DNA from: Sphaerochaeta sp.
GTDB lineage: Bacteria; Spirochaetota; Spirochaetia; Sphaerochaetales; Sphaerochaetaceae
Length of the DNA: 64,000 nucleotides
Assembly (NCBI GenBank): GCA_016342655.1
Contig: JAEINL010000006.1
Location: 22,312 to 86,311, forward strand
Direction: 5' to 3'
Part shown: in pieces, positions 9,552 through 17,702 of the stretch
Layout of the letters: each line of letters opens with the position of its first letter
How positions within the stretch are numbered: the first letter of the stretch is position 1
The notes under the pieces: model-generated
Database searches by the model: none
The model's input: only the letters and a program-made list of their open reading frames with translations
Told to the model about the DNA's origin: nothing
Program-made: the position numbers and the translations under genes

Positions 9552-10179
9552 CAAAGGCCTTCATGGAGTCCTCTCTCTTGATGACAAACGTCAGCTCATT
9601 CATGGTGGAGACAATCTCTATGACATTGATCTGTTCCCAGGCAAGACGGCGTACAGCCTCGTAGACCACCCCTGGTGTCTGCAGGAAATTTCCTGTAAAA
9701 ACCAGGGAGAGGGCGACCAGGGCCTCCATCTCATTGAGAACCTCCTCTTCCTTGGCAAGATCAGTTACCAAATCCCGATACTTCTCACTGACTGCGAGGG
9801 AGACCTCATGGCTTCCTATGGTGATGTTCAAAAAATCACCCTTTTCAGTGGAAACCTGTCCATAGAGGGAGCCGAGCTTGCTGATGAAACTGTCCCGTCT
9901 GACCAGGTTCAGGTCGAAGATATTGGTCTTCATCACGATGCCGTACTCGACATTGCTATGCTCTTCCTTCATGGTACGCATCTTCAGCTCTTCCCCATAG
10001 CGTCTCAAGGCCATGACGATAGCCGAGCTCTTCACTTCCCTGCCATAGGCTTTCTCCACCTCGGTATGGATAGCCTGTGCATAATTGCTGAAGGAAAGGA
10101 TGCCGTTGATAAGCATCTCATGTATGAAGGGGGACTTGTCCACGATTTGTTTGACGCAACTGCTAACAGACTCTGCCAT
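9520..10179 (-). CDS. ACT-domain protein, function unknown
   Basis: 219 residues. The C-terminal ~70 residues (TPGVVYEAVRRLAWEQINV...STMNELTFVIKRED) read as an ACT ligand-binding domain like those of aspartate kinase. The N-terminal part is helical and charged (SPFIHEMLINGILSFSNYAQAIHTEVEKAYGREV), with no kinase catalytic residues. A role as an amino-acid-responsive regulatory protein is possible but unproven. The start is supported by AAGGAG 7 bp upstream of the ATG. It heads a minus-strand set with the THEP1-like NTPase and the queuosine-precursor transporter. Confidence 0.65.
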   Translation of the reverse strand: MAESVSSCVKQIVDKSPFIHEMLINGILSFSNYAQAIHTEVEKAYGREVKSSAIVMALRRYGEELKMRTMKEEHSNVEYGIVMKTNIFDLNLVRRDSFISKLGSLYGQVSTEKGDFLNITIGSHEVSLAVSEKYRDLVTDLAKEEEVLNEMEALVALSLVFTGNFLQTPGVVYEAVRRLAWEQINVIEIVSTMNELTFVIKREDSMKAFDVLQGFLGAK

Positions 10180-10201
10180 TGTGTACTCCTTGTCTTATGT
10201 T

Positions 10202-10231
10202 ATTATAGTCACAATTCACAGATAATTACAA
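10202..10231 (-). promoter_or_regulatory. Promoter of the ACT-domain/NTPase/transporter genes
   Basis: On the minus strand TTGTAA (10226-10231) and a perfect TATAAT (10202-10207) are separated by 18 bp. The predicted transcript starts near 10195, about 15 bases before the ATG and just ahead of the AAGGAG. The placement is by eye. Confidence 0.6.
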
Positions 10232-10366
10232 CAACATCGTGCGTATTTGTGCAATAAAATACACTAATCGTTACCAAAATAATTACTAGCATTCATAATT
10301 CTTGACAGTGCCTAGTGTTTATCCCTCTCGTAATTTCATTGGAAATCACTGAAATACCACTAGATG

Positions 10367-10395
10367 TTGAAAACCAACCATTTTATAGGTATACT
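10367..10395 (+). promoter_or_regulatory. nrdR promoter
   Basis: TTGAAA (10367-10372) and TATACT (10390-10395) with a 17 bp spacer. The transcript would start around 10402, at the first base of the AGGAGG Shine-Dalgarno of nrdR, so the leader would be about 12 nt. No convincing NrdR box was found next to it. Confidence 0.65.
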
Positions 10396-10413
10396 ATTTT
10401 CAGGAGGAACGTC

Positions 10414-10878
10414 ATGAGGTGTCCCCATTGTGAAGAAATGAATGACAAAGTCCTGGAATCTCGCCAGAATGCCAGCGGAACAGCCATACGAAGAAGAAGG
10501 GAGTGCAACACCTGTGGGTACCGTTTTACCAGCTACGAGCATATTGAGGACAAGCCTCTGATGGTCATCAAGCGGGACGGCAGACGCGAACGCTTTGACC
10601 TGCATAAGATAGGCCGGGGTATACGTACCTGCACAGACAAGCTGGACATTAGTGAAAACAGGGTGGAGACGCTGCTGCACAACATTGAGGATGCCATCAT
10701 GCTCAAGGTGGGAAGCAAGCGCGAGATAACCTCCTCTGATATCGGGGATGAGACACTCAAGCAACTCAAGGAGGTCAATCTGGTCGCCTATGTCCGCTTC
10801 GCAGCAGTGTACAAGGCCTTCGATGACCTAGGTCAGTTCATAGCCGAGATACAGCAGATGGGCAAGGAGCTGCAGTAG
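10414..10878 (+). CDS. nrdR: Transcriptional repressor NrdR
   Basis: 154 residues, the normal length. NrdR is the zinc-ribbon/ATP-cone repressor of ribonucleotide reductase genes. The ribbon cysteines are CPHC at residues 3-6 and CNTC at about residues 31-34 (then GYRF). The ATP-cone follows (VIKRDGRRERFD, about residue 48). ATG 10414 is set by AGGAGG at 10402-10407; the frame is open further upstream but without a start supported by a ribosome site. It abuts dgt tail to tail with no gap, so a dNTP-level regulator and a dNTP hydrolase sit next to each other. Confidence 0.96.
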   Translation: MRCPHCEEMNDKVLESRQNASGTAIRRRRECNTCGYRFTSYEHIEDKPLMVIKRDGRRERFDLHKIGRGIRTCTDKLDISENRVETLLHNIEDAIMLKVGSKREITSSDIGDETLKQLKEVNLVAYVRFAAVYKAFDDLGQFIAEIQQMGKELQ

Positions 10879-12030
10879 TCACCGGGCATCAAACCACTTG
10901 CCGGTAAGTGAGAGCTCGATCGAATCGTTGAGATGCTCGGGCTTAAGGATTTCGTTGGCGCAATCAAGGGCGAAATTGTCGCTCATCCCGGCAACATAAT
11001 CATAGATGAGACGGTCAAGGTTGCCATCGTGCTTGAGGTAGCTCTCCTGCATATCCTGCAGATGGTGGAAGAAACCCATTGCAAGCATATTCTTCTCTGA
11101 GGCATACAGCTCCTCTTCAAAAGCACAAGTTTCCCTGAGCATCTTCAGATAATCGACGATCAGGGTAATCAGACGGGTAAAGTACCGCTCATACCCCTCC
11201 AGTAACGGACTTTTGTAGATGTTGGCATAGTTGAATGCTATCATTGCCTCTATGGCCTCAAAACAGTGGTCACTGAAACATATGCCATCCTTATCGTTCG
11301 AATGCTCGATGACATCATTTACCAGGGTGTCTATCATCTGTGCGTTCGTATTGCCGAGGCGCTGGGCAACCAGGGCAGGAAGCTGCCCTGCCTTGATGAT
11401 ATTTAGCCGGGTGGCGTCCTCAAAGTCTCGCCCGATATAGGCGATGGAGTCACTGAAGCGCACCACCGCCGCCTCGCTGGTGGTTGGGATGAGCCCCTTT
11501 CGTGATCGCAGGTCATCAAGGTGCTTTATCTCGAAGGTTGGCTGTATCGATTGCACCAGATGCTCGCCGTTATGGCACGCTATACCGTCTCTGACAGCAT
11601 AGGTCAGGTTCAGGCCCTTGCCATGCTCAGCGAGGAAGTCTACGACCCGCAAGCTGTTCAATTCATGTTCGAAGGGAGCAAAGCCCTCTTTCTGCATAAG
11701 ATTGGAAATGATTTTCTCCCCTGTGTGCCCGAATGGGGTATGTCCAAGGTCATGGCCCATTCCGATGGCCCATGCCAGCTCGGTATCAAGGTCGAGCCCG
11801 CGGCAGATGGTGGATGCAATGGAAGCGACATGGAGACAGTGCTCCATACGGGTGCAGATATGGTCATTGCTCGGGGCAAAGAAGACCTGGGTCTTATGCT
11901 TGAGCCGCCTGAAGGGAGACGAGTGGATTATCGCTGTGGTGTCGCGGTAATAGGCGCCGCGCACATCGCCCTTCCGCCTGTTCTTGCGCTGTTGTAACTG
12001 TTCTAGATATAGGTCTTTTGCCATTTCCAT
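10879..12030 (-). CDS. dgt: dGTP triphosphohydrolase (dGTPase family)
   Basis: 383 residues. This HD-domain enzyme splits dGTP (and sometimes other dNTPs) to deoxynucleoside and triphosphate. FRRLKHKTQVF (about residue 38), RMEHCLHVASIA (H of the first motif, about residue 59) and GHDLGHTPFGHTGE (HD, about residue 92) are the metal-binding and substrate motifs of the family. The length fits the ~380-residue type 2 subgroup. ATG 12030 has GGGGA 7 bp upstream; ATG 12024 is the alternative. It converges with nrdR. Confidence 0.94.
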   Translation of the reverse strand: MEMAKDLYLEQLQQRKNRRKGDVRGAYYRDTTAIIHSSPFRRLKHKTQVFFAPSNDHICTRMEHCLHVASIASTICRGLDLDTELAWAIGMGHDLGHTPFGHTGEKIISNLMQKEGFAPFEHELNSLRVVDFLAEHGKGLNLTYAVRDGIACHNGEHLVQSIQPTFEIKHLDDLRSRKGLIPTTSEAAVVRFSDSIAYIGRDFEDATRLNIIKAGQLPALVAQRLGNTNAQMIDTLVNDVIEHSNDKDGICFSDHCFEAIEAMIAFNYANIYKSPLLEGYERYFTRLITLIVDYLKMLRETCAFEEELYASEKNMLAMGFFHHLQDMQESYLKHDGNLDRLIYDYVAGMSDNFALDCANEILKPEHLNDSIELSLTGKWFDAR

Positions 12031-12094
12031 AGTTATTCCCCAAATAGTGTAGCTATGGTATCATAGGAGGACACACTTGGAAAGCGGAGGCATC

Positions 12095-12568
12095 ATGATC
12101 GAAACGTATGGACTACCCCTTGTTTGTCTACTTTTAAACTTTCTGGCATTTGCAGCCTGCCTCAGATTTCTCTTTTCCCGACAAGGTGCATACTGGGTAG
12201 TACCTCTCATAGTCACCCTCTTCCTACTCTGGCCTAATGCCATCAACCTCTATACGATCGCTTCTGTGGGGACCACCATAGTCAAAGCCTATACCTATAT
12301 GGATTTCCAACCACTGCTGCTCGCCTTATTCTGGTACGCCATGATAGTGACCTTCCACTTTGCCCTTAAGAAGACGGTCAAGGTAAACCACAACATTGAA
12401 CAGGTTCGCAAGAACCTCTACGAAGCACGCTACCAGAAGAAGGCTGAACGCATCACCCTGGAACGGAAACAAAAAAGACAGCGCACCTATTATGGCAATA
12501 CACCTGCCAGAAAGCCTGTCTTGCTAGCCTACAGCGGTGAGTGGACCGATCTGTTCGACAGGTCCTGA
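12095..12568 (+). CDS. Small membrane protein of unknown function
   Basis: About 157 residues with three or four hydrophobic segments in the first ~100 residues (LPLVCLLLNFLAFAACL, VVPLIVTLFLLW, LLLALFWYAMIVTFHF), then a basic, probably coiled tail (NLYEARYQKKAERITLERKQKRQ). I do not recognise a family. Two ribosome sites are present in tandem: AGGAGG at 12065-12070 serving TTG 12077, and GGAGG at 12086-12090 serving ATG 12095. I use the ATG, but both could function. It is the first gene of the aroK-aroC-XPB set. Confidence 0.68.
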   Translation: MIETYGLPLVCLLLNFLAFAACLRFLFSRQGAYWVVPLIVTLFLLWPNAINLYTIASVGTTIVKAYTYMDFQPLLLALFWYAMIVTFHFALKKTVKVNHNIEQVRKNLYEARYQKKAERITLERKQKRQRTYYGNTPARKPVLLAYSGEWTDLFDRS

Positions 12569-12570
12569 CG

Positions 12571-13113
12571 GTGGCTATACTTTTTTTCTGTGGTATAAAG
12601 CACAGTGGCAAGACCACTCTGGGCAGACTGGTTGCACACAAGGCAGGGTATCGTTGCATCGACAACGATGAGCTCATCCTCAAAGACCGTCCTGAACTGA
12701 CTTCCATTCGTCAGTTGTACAGAAGCGAGGGTAAAGAGGCTTTCATGGCACAGGAAGCCTCCTCGCTGGAAGCTTTCCTTGCAACCAAGCCTGAAAATAC
12801 CATCATCAGCCTGGGAGGGGGAGCTTGTGACAACGAGCGCCTCAAAACCCTAATCAAGGCAGAGGGGAAGGTAATCTATCTCAGAGTTGAAGAGAAGGCC
12901 CTGCTCAAACGCATCCTCGCAAGCGGTGTCCCCCCCTTTCTCGATTCCCTCAACATTGAAGGATCATTTTCAGAGCTCTATATGAGTCGGGATGCCCTCT
13001 ATGGAAAGTTATCTGATATTGTGATAGAATTGTCTGCTTATACGGATATCAACGAAAGCGCTGAATATCTATTTTCCAGACTTACCGAGGAGTTGCTACA
13101 TGGGTCACAATAG
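12571..13113 (+). CDS. aroK: Shikimate kinase
   Basis: 180 residues from GTG 12571, which lies just past the stop of the upstream gene; a GTG at 12541 in the same frame would give 190. Starting at 12571 places the first strand (MAILFFCGIKHSGKTTLG) as in other shikimate kinases. Walker A is GIKHSGKTT, the shikimate-binding DNDELI follows at about residue 34, and LGGGA is at about residue 80. The enzyme phosphorylates shikimate at the 3-OH using ATP. It overlaps aroC by 14 bp, so two consecutive-pathway genes are translationally coupled. Confidence 0.9.
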   Translation: MAILFFCGIKHSGKTTLGRLVAHKAGYRCIDNDELILKDRPELTSIRQLYRSEGKEAFMAQEASSLEAFLATKPENTIISLGGGACDNERLKTLIKAEGKVIYLRVEEKALLKRILASGVPPFLDSLNIEGSFSELYMSRDALYGKLSDIVIELSAYTDINESAEYLFSRLTEELLHGSQ

Positions 13114-14152
13114 TTTTGGATCGGCTTTTACCGTCACCACATTCGGGGAATCACACGGAGAAGGGCTGGGTGTCATCATCGATGGCCTTGAGTCAGGCTT
13201 CAGACTGGACCTCGACTCAATACAGGCCGAGATGAAACGGCGTAGGCCTGGGGCAAACCCCCTAGGAACTGAGAGAAATGAACAGGATGAGTTGGTCATC
13301 CTCTCGGGCATGTATGAGGGTCTTACCACAGGCACGCCCCTTGCCATGGTCTTATACAACACCAACCAAAAATCATACGACTACTCGAACCTCAAGGACC
13401 TTTTCCGCCCAGGTCATGCAGACTGGACCTTCTTCAAGAAGTTCGGGGTGCGTGACATTCGCGGTGGGGGAAGGTCCTCAGGAAGGGAGACCAGCGCCCG
13501 GGTCGCATCAGGGGCTGTGGCAAAGCAGATACTTGCCCGACAGGGCATAGCCATCTTTGCAGGGACGGTGCAGGTTGGACCGATCATTGCCACAAAAAGA
13601 AACTGGGATGAAGCTGACAATGCCCTCACGTGCCCTGACAGGGAGGCTTCTCACGCCATGGCCGCCCTCATAGAGAAAGTGCGTTCAGAGAAGGACAGCA
13701 TCGGGGGCATCATAGAATGCCGTATCACCGGCCTGAAGGCAGGCCTTGGCGAACCAGTGTTCGGCAAGCTGCAAGCCCTGCTCTCCCATGCGGTGATGAG
13801 CATCGGTGCGATAAAAGGTATCCAGTTCGGTGACGGCTTCGCCTGCGCTACCATGCGAGGCAGTGCCTTCAACGACCAGAGAACGAGCGAAGGCTTTCTC
13901 TCCAACCACAGCGGGGGTATCCTCGGAGGCATATCAAGCGGCCAGGAGATTATCCTGCAGGCAGCAGTGAGACCTACCGCTTCCATAGGCCAGAGCCAAA
14001 AAACAGTGGACAAGGAAAACACCACTACAGATCTGGTCATAGAGGGACGGCACGACCCCTGTATCTGTCCTAGGGCTGTGGTGGTGGTCGAGGCTATGGT
14101 GGCCATCACACTGCTGGATCTCTGGTATACCGCCTTTGGAAGGCAACGATGA
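13100..14152 (+). CDS. aroC: Chorismate synthase
   Basis: 350 residues. It converts EPSP to chorismate using reduced FMN. The N-terminal GxSFGxxFxxTTFGESHG motif is intact (residues 2-19). RPGHADWTF (about residue 100) and RGGGRSSGRETSARVASGA (about residue 118) are family signatures. FLSNHSGGILGGISSG lies at about residue 260, and the C-terminal RHDPCICPRAVVVVEAM is conserved. It sits between aroK (14 bp overlap) and the XPB helicase gene (ATGA overlap). EPSP synthase (aroA) is not in the window. Confidence 0.98.
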   Translation: MGHNSFGSAFTVTTFGESHGEGLGVIIDGLESGFRLDLDSIQAEMKRRRPGANPLGTERNEQDELVILSGMYEGLTTGTPLAMVLYNTNQKSYDYSNLKDLFRPGHADWTFFKKFGVRDIRGGGRSSGRETSARVASGAVAKQILARQGIAIFAGTVQVGPIIATKRNWDEADNALTCPDREASHAMAALIEKVRSEKDSIGGIIECRITGLKAGLGEPVFGKLQALLSHAVMSIGAIKGIQFGDGFACATMRGSAFNDQRTSEGFLSNHSGGILGGISSGQEIILQAAVRPTASIGQSQKTVDKENTTTDLVIEGRHDPCICPRAVVVVEAMVAITLLDLWYTAFGRQR

Positions 14153-15810
14153 GAGACAAACCCCTTATAGTCCAAAGTGACAGGACCATGCTCCTTGATG
14201 TGCACCACCAGGATAGCGAAGCGTGTCGCTCTGATCTGATAAAATTCTGCGAACTGATAAAGAGCCCGGAGCATGTGCATACCTACTCCCTAAGTGCCAT
14301 CTCCTTGTGGAACGCCGCATCGAGTGGGGTGAAGAGCGATTACATTACCGAGCGGATCCAGTTCTGGTCGCGCTTTCCTGTCAGTGAGAGTGTGCTCTTC
14401 TATGTCAACGACATAGCCTCTCGTTTTGGCAAGGTGGTCTTAAGCGCAAGCGAAGACCCGATGTATTACCTAATCTCTATCGATAGTGCGAGAATAAAGG
14501 CAGAGATGGCCGCCCGCAAGAATATTGCAAAGATGCTGGTCCCCAATGACGAGCAATCCTTTCTCATAGAGAAATACCACCGTGGGGAGATCAAGCTACA
14601 GCTCATCAAGCTCGGCTATCCTGTCGATGACCGAATCCCCCTGGAAAAGGGCATCAGCGTACCCATGGCCCTGCGGGAGAAGACCCAGGGAGGGTATAAA
14701 TTTGGAGTCAGGGCATACCAGAGACAGGCAGCCCAGGCTCTGCTTGGCGACCTTGGGCCGGGATGCGGTTACGGGACAATCGTACTGCCCTGCGGCTCAG
14801 GAAAAACTGTGGTGGGGATGCAGATCATGTCCCTCCTGCAGACCAAGACACTCATTGTGACAACCAACATAGCGGCAGTCCACCAGTGGCGCGATGAAAT
14901 TCTGGACAAGACAACCCTGAAGCGTGAACAGATCGGTGAATACACCGGTGAGAGCAAGAATCCTAGGGAAGTGACAGTATGTACCTACCAGGTACTCACC
15001 TACCGCCCTGACAAGGAAGGTCCGTTTCCTCACCTGGAACTCCTGACCAAGGGTGAATGGGGCCTGATCATCTACGATGAGGTGCACATGTTGCCCGCTC
15101 CTGTATTCAAGATCACCGCAGAACTCCAGGCAGTCTACCGCGTCGGTCTGACAGCCACGCTAGTCCGTGAGGACGGACGTGAGGATGAGGTGTTCTCCCT
15201 AGTCGGGCCCAAACGCTTTGATGTCCCCTGGAACGAGCTGCAGCAGCAGGGCTTCATTGCAGAAGCCTTCTGCCATGAGGTTCGTGTCGACCTTCCTACC
15301 GAAATGGAAATACCCTATGCCGTGGGCAACAAGCGCGAGAAGTTCCGCATGGCAAGTGAAAACCCGTTGAAGCTTGATGTGGTCAAGGCCCTGGTAGAAC
15401 GCCATCCCGATGACTTCATCCTCATCATCGGGCAATATATCTCCCAACTGGAGACCATAGCGGCCTTATTCGGCCTGCCCCTCATCACTGGCAGCACTCC
15501 GAATACAAAGCGTGAAGAACTCTATCGTCTCTTCAAGGAGGGTAAGATCAACATTCTGGTGGTCAGCAAGGTGGCAAACTTTGCCATCGACCTACCCGAT
15601 GCCTCAGTAGCCATCCAGGTCTCTGGAACATTTGGGTCCCGCAGTGAGGAGGCTCAAAGATTGGGCAGGATACTCCGTCCCAAAGACAGGGCTAGCTTTT
15701 TCTATTCCATTGTTACACGCTACTCCAACGAAGAGGAGTTTGCGGCAAACCGACAGAAGTTCCTTGCGGAGCAGGGATACTCCTATGAAATTGAGGTGTG
15801 GCCCCATTGA
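14149..15810 (+). CDS. XPB/Rad25-family DNA helicase
   Basis: 553 residues. A superfamily 2 helicase of the bacterial XPB/ERCC3 type. After a ~180-residue N-terminal domain, motif I is PCGSGKT (about residue 214), motif II IYDEVHML (DEVH, about 308) and motif III GLTATLVREDGRE (about 335). The RED element after motif III is typical of XPB. The second RecA domain ends with SEEAQRLGRILRP (motif VI, about 500). It unwinds or translocates on DNA, probably in repair. It starts inside the aroC stop (ATGA) and is followed directly by the partner gene, as in actinobacteria, where XPB is paired with a helicase-associated protein. Confidence 0.92.
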   Translation: MRDKPLIVQSDRTMLLDVHHQDSEACRSDLIKFCELIKSPEHVHTYSLSAISLWNAASSGVKSDYITERIQFWSRFPVSESVLFYVNDIASRFGKVVLSASEDPMYYLISIDSARIKAEMAARKNIAKMLVPNDEQSFLIEKYHRGEIKLQLIKLGYPVDDRIPLEKGISVPMALREKTQGGYKFGVRAYQRQAAQALLGDLGPGCGYGTIVLPCGSGKTVVGMQIMSLLQTKTLIVTTNIAAVHQWRDEILDKTTLKREQIGEYTGESKNPREVTVCTYQVLTYRPDKEGPFPHLELLTKGEWGLIIYDEVHMLPAPVFKITAELQAVYRVGLTATLVREDGREDEVFSLVGPKRFDVPWNELQQQGFIAEAFCHEVRVDLPTEMEIPYAVGNKREKFRMASENPLKLDVVKALVERHPDDFILIIGQYISQLETIAALFGLPLITGSTPNTKREELYRLFKEGKINILVVSKVANFAIDLPDASVAIQVSGTFGSRSEEAQRLGRILRPKDRASFFYSIVTRYSNEEEFAANRQKFLAEQGYSYEIEVWPH

Positions 15811-17702
15811 CCGAACATGCAAAAGAAACTTTCAAGACATTACTAAACAGATATTCAGAAGAGAATTATTTCTATCTTGCTCGTAACTACCTGGGCTTGA
15901 TCAAAACCCCGTTCCATAAGCCTGCCCTGACAACAAAATTGTGCAATTTTTTCTCCCAACCTGAGATAGAGGAAAAAATCCTCTCCCTCATAGACGAGAT
16001 GGACCAGATCATACTGAGTCTGGTACACATTGGGGGACCCCTCACAGGGAAGAATATCATCAGCCTTCTTGAAGGCAAATGGAGCTATGGCAAGTTGGTA
16101 CGCAGGGTCTCAAACCTGCAGGAACGCATGATCTTGCTCAATGACGGTGGTTCATTGATCTTCAACCCTCTGTTTGAACAGAAGGTACGCCTTCAATGCT
16201 CCCTCAAGCCCCTACTGGGAGATGGCCCAGATGTACCGCAAAGTGGGGCGTACTGCTCAACGGAGTTTGTCCGTGCCTACCTGAATGTGATGGACAGGGA
16301 ACAAAGGCTCGCCTATAAGGACGAGTATAGCTCGCTCTTCCCTTCCTACAGCCCTGAACAATTGAAGTTACTCTTTTCCCTCCTCGGGGAGGCCTTGGGC
16401 AGGCAATGCGTCATAACTGTTGAGAAGCGAGTATCGGTCAACTTCGAAAAAGCCCACCAATTGCTCGCCCTCAGTGACCGCCAGTTGCTGTGCCTGCTCA
16501 TAGCAGAACCCTTTCTTATGGAAAAGGAACGAATCCAGGCATTGGCTTTTTCAAACGAACTGATGGCCTTGTTGGACAAGGTCGGCTCATGCGACACAGC
16601 TTCACTTACGCTATTGCTCAAGGTCCTCTCCCTCAAGACAGGCCTTACGTACGACTCATCCTTACTTGACACTCTGAGTACCTTAGGGGTGCTCAGAGTG
16701 AACGACATGTGGCATGCAAACCAGATAGAAGAGGATGCGTCCAGGTCAACACTGGTCATCGATTCGGACAACACCATAAGCTACAGCGGTAGCTGCCCGG
16801 GATCGGACATCCTCTATCGCTTCTCTGACCTGACAGTCCTGGACCGGCAGACCAGTTACCAGGTCACCCCCCAGAGTTTCACCCGAGGTCTGGACAGCAA
16901 CCTCCCCTGGTCCCAGATCCACACCTATTTGGAAAAGAACAGCTACCCTCTGATGAGCGCATCCCTTCTAAAGATGCTTGCCATCACGTATGAGCGCTAT
17001 CAGCAGATAACCATTTATGATGGAATCGTATTGGTCACTGAAGATCGAGTTACAAGACTGCTTACCCAGCTTGAGAGCATACAAGACCACATTATTGCTA
17101 CCATTACTGAGAACACCTTCCTGATGAAACGGTCGACCGAGCCGACATGGCGCAACATTCTGGTACAAAGCGGGGTTCTGCTTCCTGCCAAACGGACAGG
17201 CGAACGCCTGGAAGTGACTGCAGAACCGGACAACCCTCTCTTTGAAAAGCTCGTACAGGTGAGCAAGCTTCCACCAGTGCCAATAGAGATACCCTGCAAG
17301 CAAGACAGAGAACCTGCTATGCTTGACAAAACCCTGCATCTGGCAATCGAGACGATGAAGCTTACCAAGGCAGAACGCTCTGACCTTGAACAGCGATTCA
17401 AGGCGAAGATGATCCTTGTAGAAGACCAAATCGTAGCCCAAGTAGTAAATGGGGTCATTGAAGCCGGCGGGTTCGACTATCAGGGGAAGGTGGGGCTCTG
17501 CCGCAATGCTGTCGGCAAGCATAACATAGCTCTTCAGCTGATGCTCCCAGAGCAGGAACTGATCGTCCAGGCTCTGGAGGTCGCCTATACCGCACAGAAA
17601 GAAGCACTGCTGAAAGCCGCAGTCATGCCTGACATGGAGGTGAAGATCATCCCTGTCAGCAAGATATTCCTAGTGAGACAGCTTCGTTACCACCTGGTCT
17701 AG
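15807..17702 (+). CDS. XPB-associated protein (helicase-associated, winged-helix-like)
   Basis: About 631 residues. TTG 15807 is chosen because GAGG (15793-15796) is 10 bp before it; GTG 15798 is too close to that site to use it. I see no nucleotide-binding motif. The N-terminal ~130 residues are helical with winged-helix-like segments (DEMDQIILSLVHIGGPLTGKNIISLLEG), and the C-terminal part (ITIYDGIVLVTEDRV...LQSI) resembles the Helicase_C_3-type domain of proteins encoded next to bacterial XPB, such as mycobacterial Rv0862c beside Rv0861c. It likely binds or regulates the helicase. Family assignment is from memory of the genomic pairing and moderate sequence resemblance. It overlaps aroDE by 4 bp at the 3' ends. 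Confidence 0.62.
   Translation: MTEHAKETFKTLLNRYSEENYFYLARNYLGLIKTPFHKPALTTKLCNFFSQPEIEEKILSLIDEMDQIILSLVHIGGPLTGKNIISLLEGKWSYGKLVRRVSNLQERMILLNDGGSLIFNPLFEQKVRLQCSLKPLLGDGPDVPQSGAYCSTEFVRAYLNVMDREQRLAYKDEYSSLFPSYSPEQLKLLFSLLGEALGRQCVITVEKRVSVNFEKAHQLLALSDRQLLCLLIAEPFLMEKERIQALAFSNELMALLDKVGSCDTASLTLLLKVLSLKTGLTYDSSLLDTLSTLGVLRVNDMWHANQIEEDASRSTLVIDSDNTISYSGSCPGSDILYRFSDLTVLDRQTSYQVTPQSFTRGLDSNLPWSQIHTYLEKNSYPLMSASLLKMLAITYERYQQITIYDGIVLVTEDRVTRLLTQLESIQDHIIATITENTFLMKRSTEPTWRNILVQSGVLLPAKRTGERLEVTAEPDNPLFEKLVQVSKLPPVPIEIPCKQDREPAMLDKTLHLAIETMKLTKAERSDLEQRFKAKMILVEDQIVAQVVNGVIEAGGFDYQGKVGLCRNAVGKHNIALQLMLPEQELIVQALEVAYTAQKEALLKAAVMPDMEVKIIPVSKIFLVRQLRYHLV

Noticed and set aside
9475..10257. 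260-codon plus-strand open frame opposite the NTPase and ACT-domain genes
   Set aside because: It lies antisense to two coherent proteins, has no ribosome site and its translation matches nothing.
10302..10330. TTGACA before nrdR, similar to the one at 32635
   Set aside because: No -10 at 16-18 bp in either case; TTGAAA-17-TATACT at 10367-10395 is a better nrdR promoter.
10181..10413. NrdR box upstream of nrdR
   Set aside because: No stretch matched the ACACWATAT-type consensus well enough.
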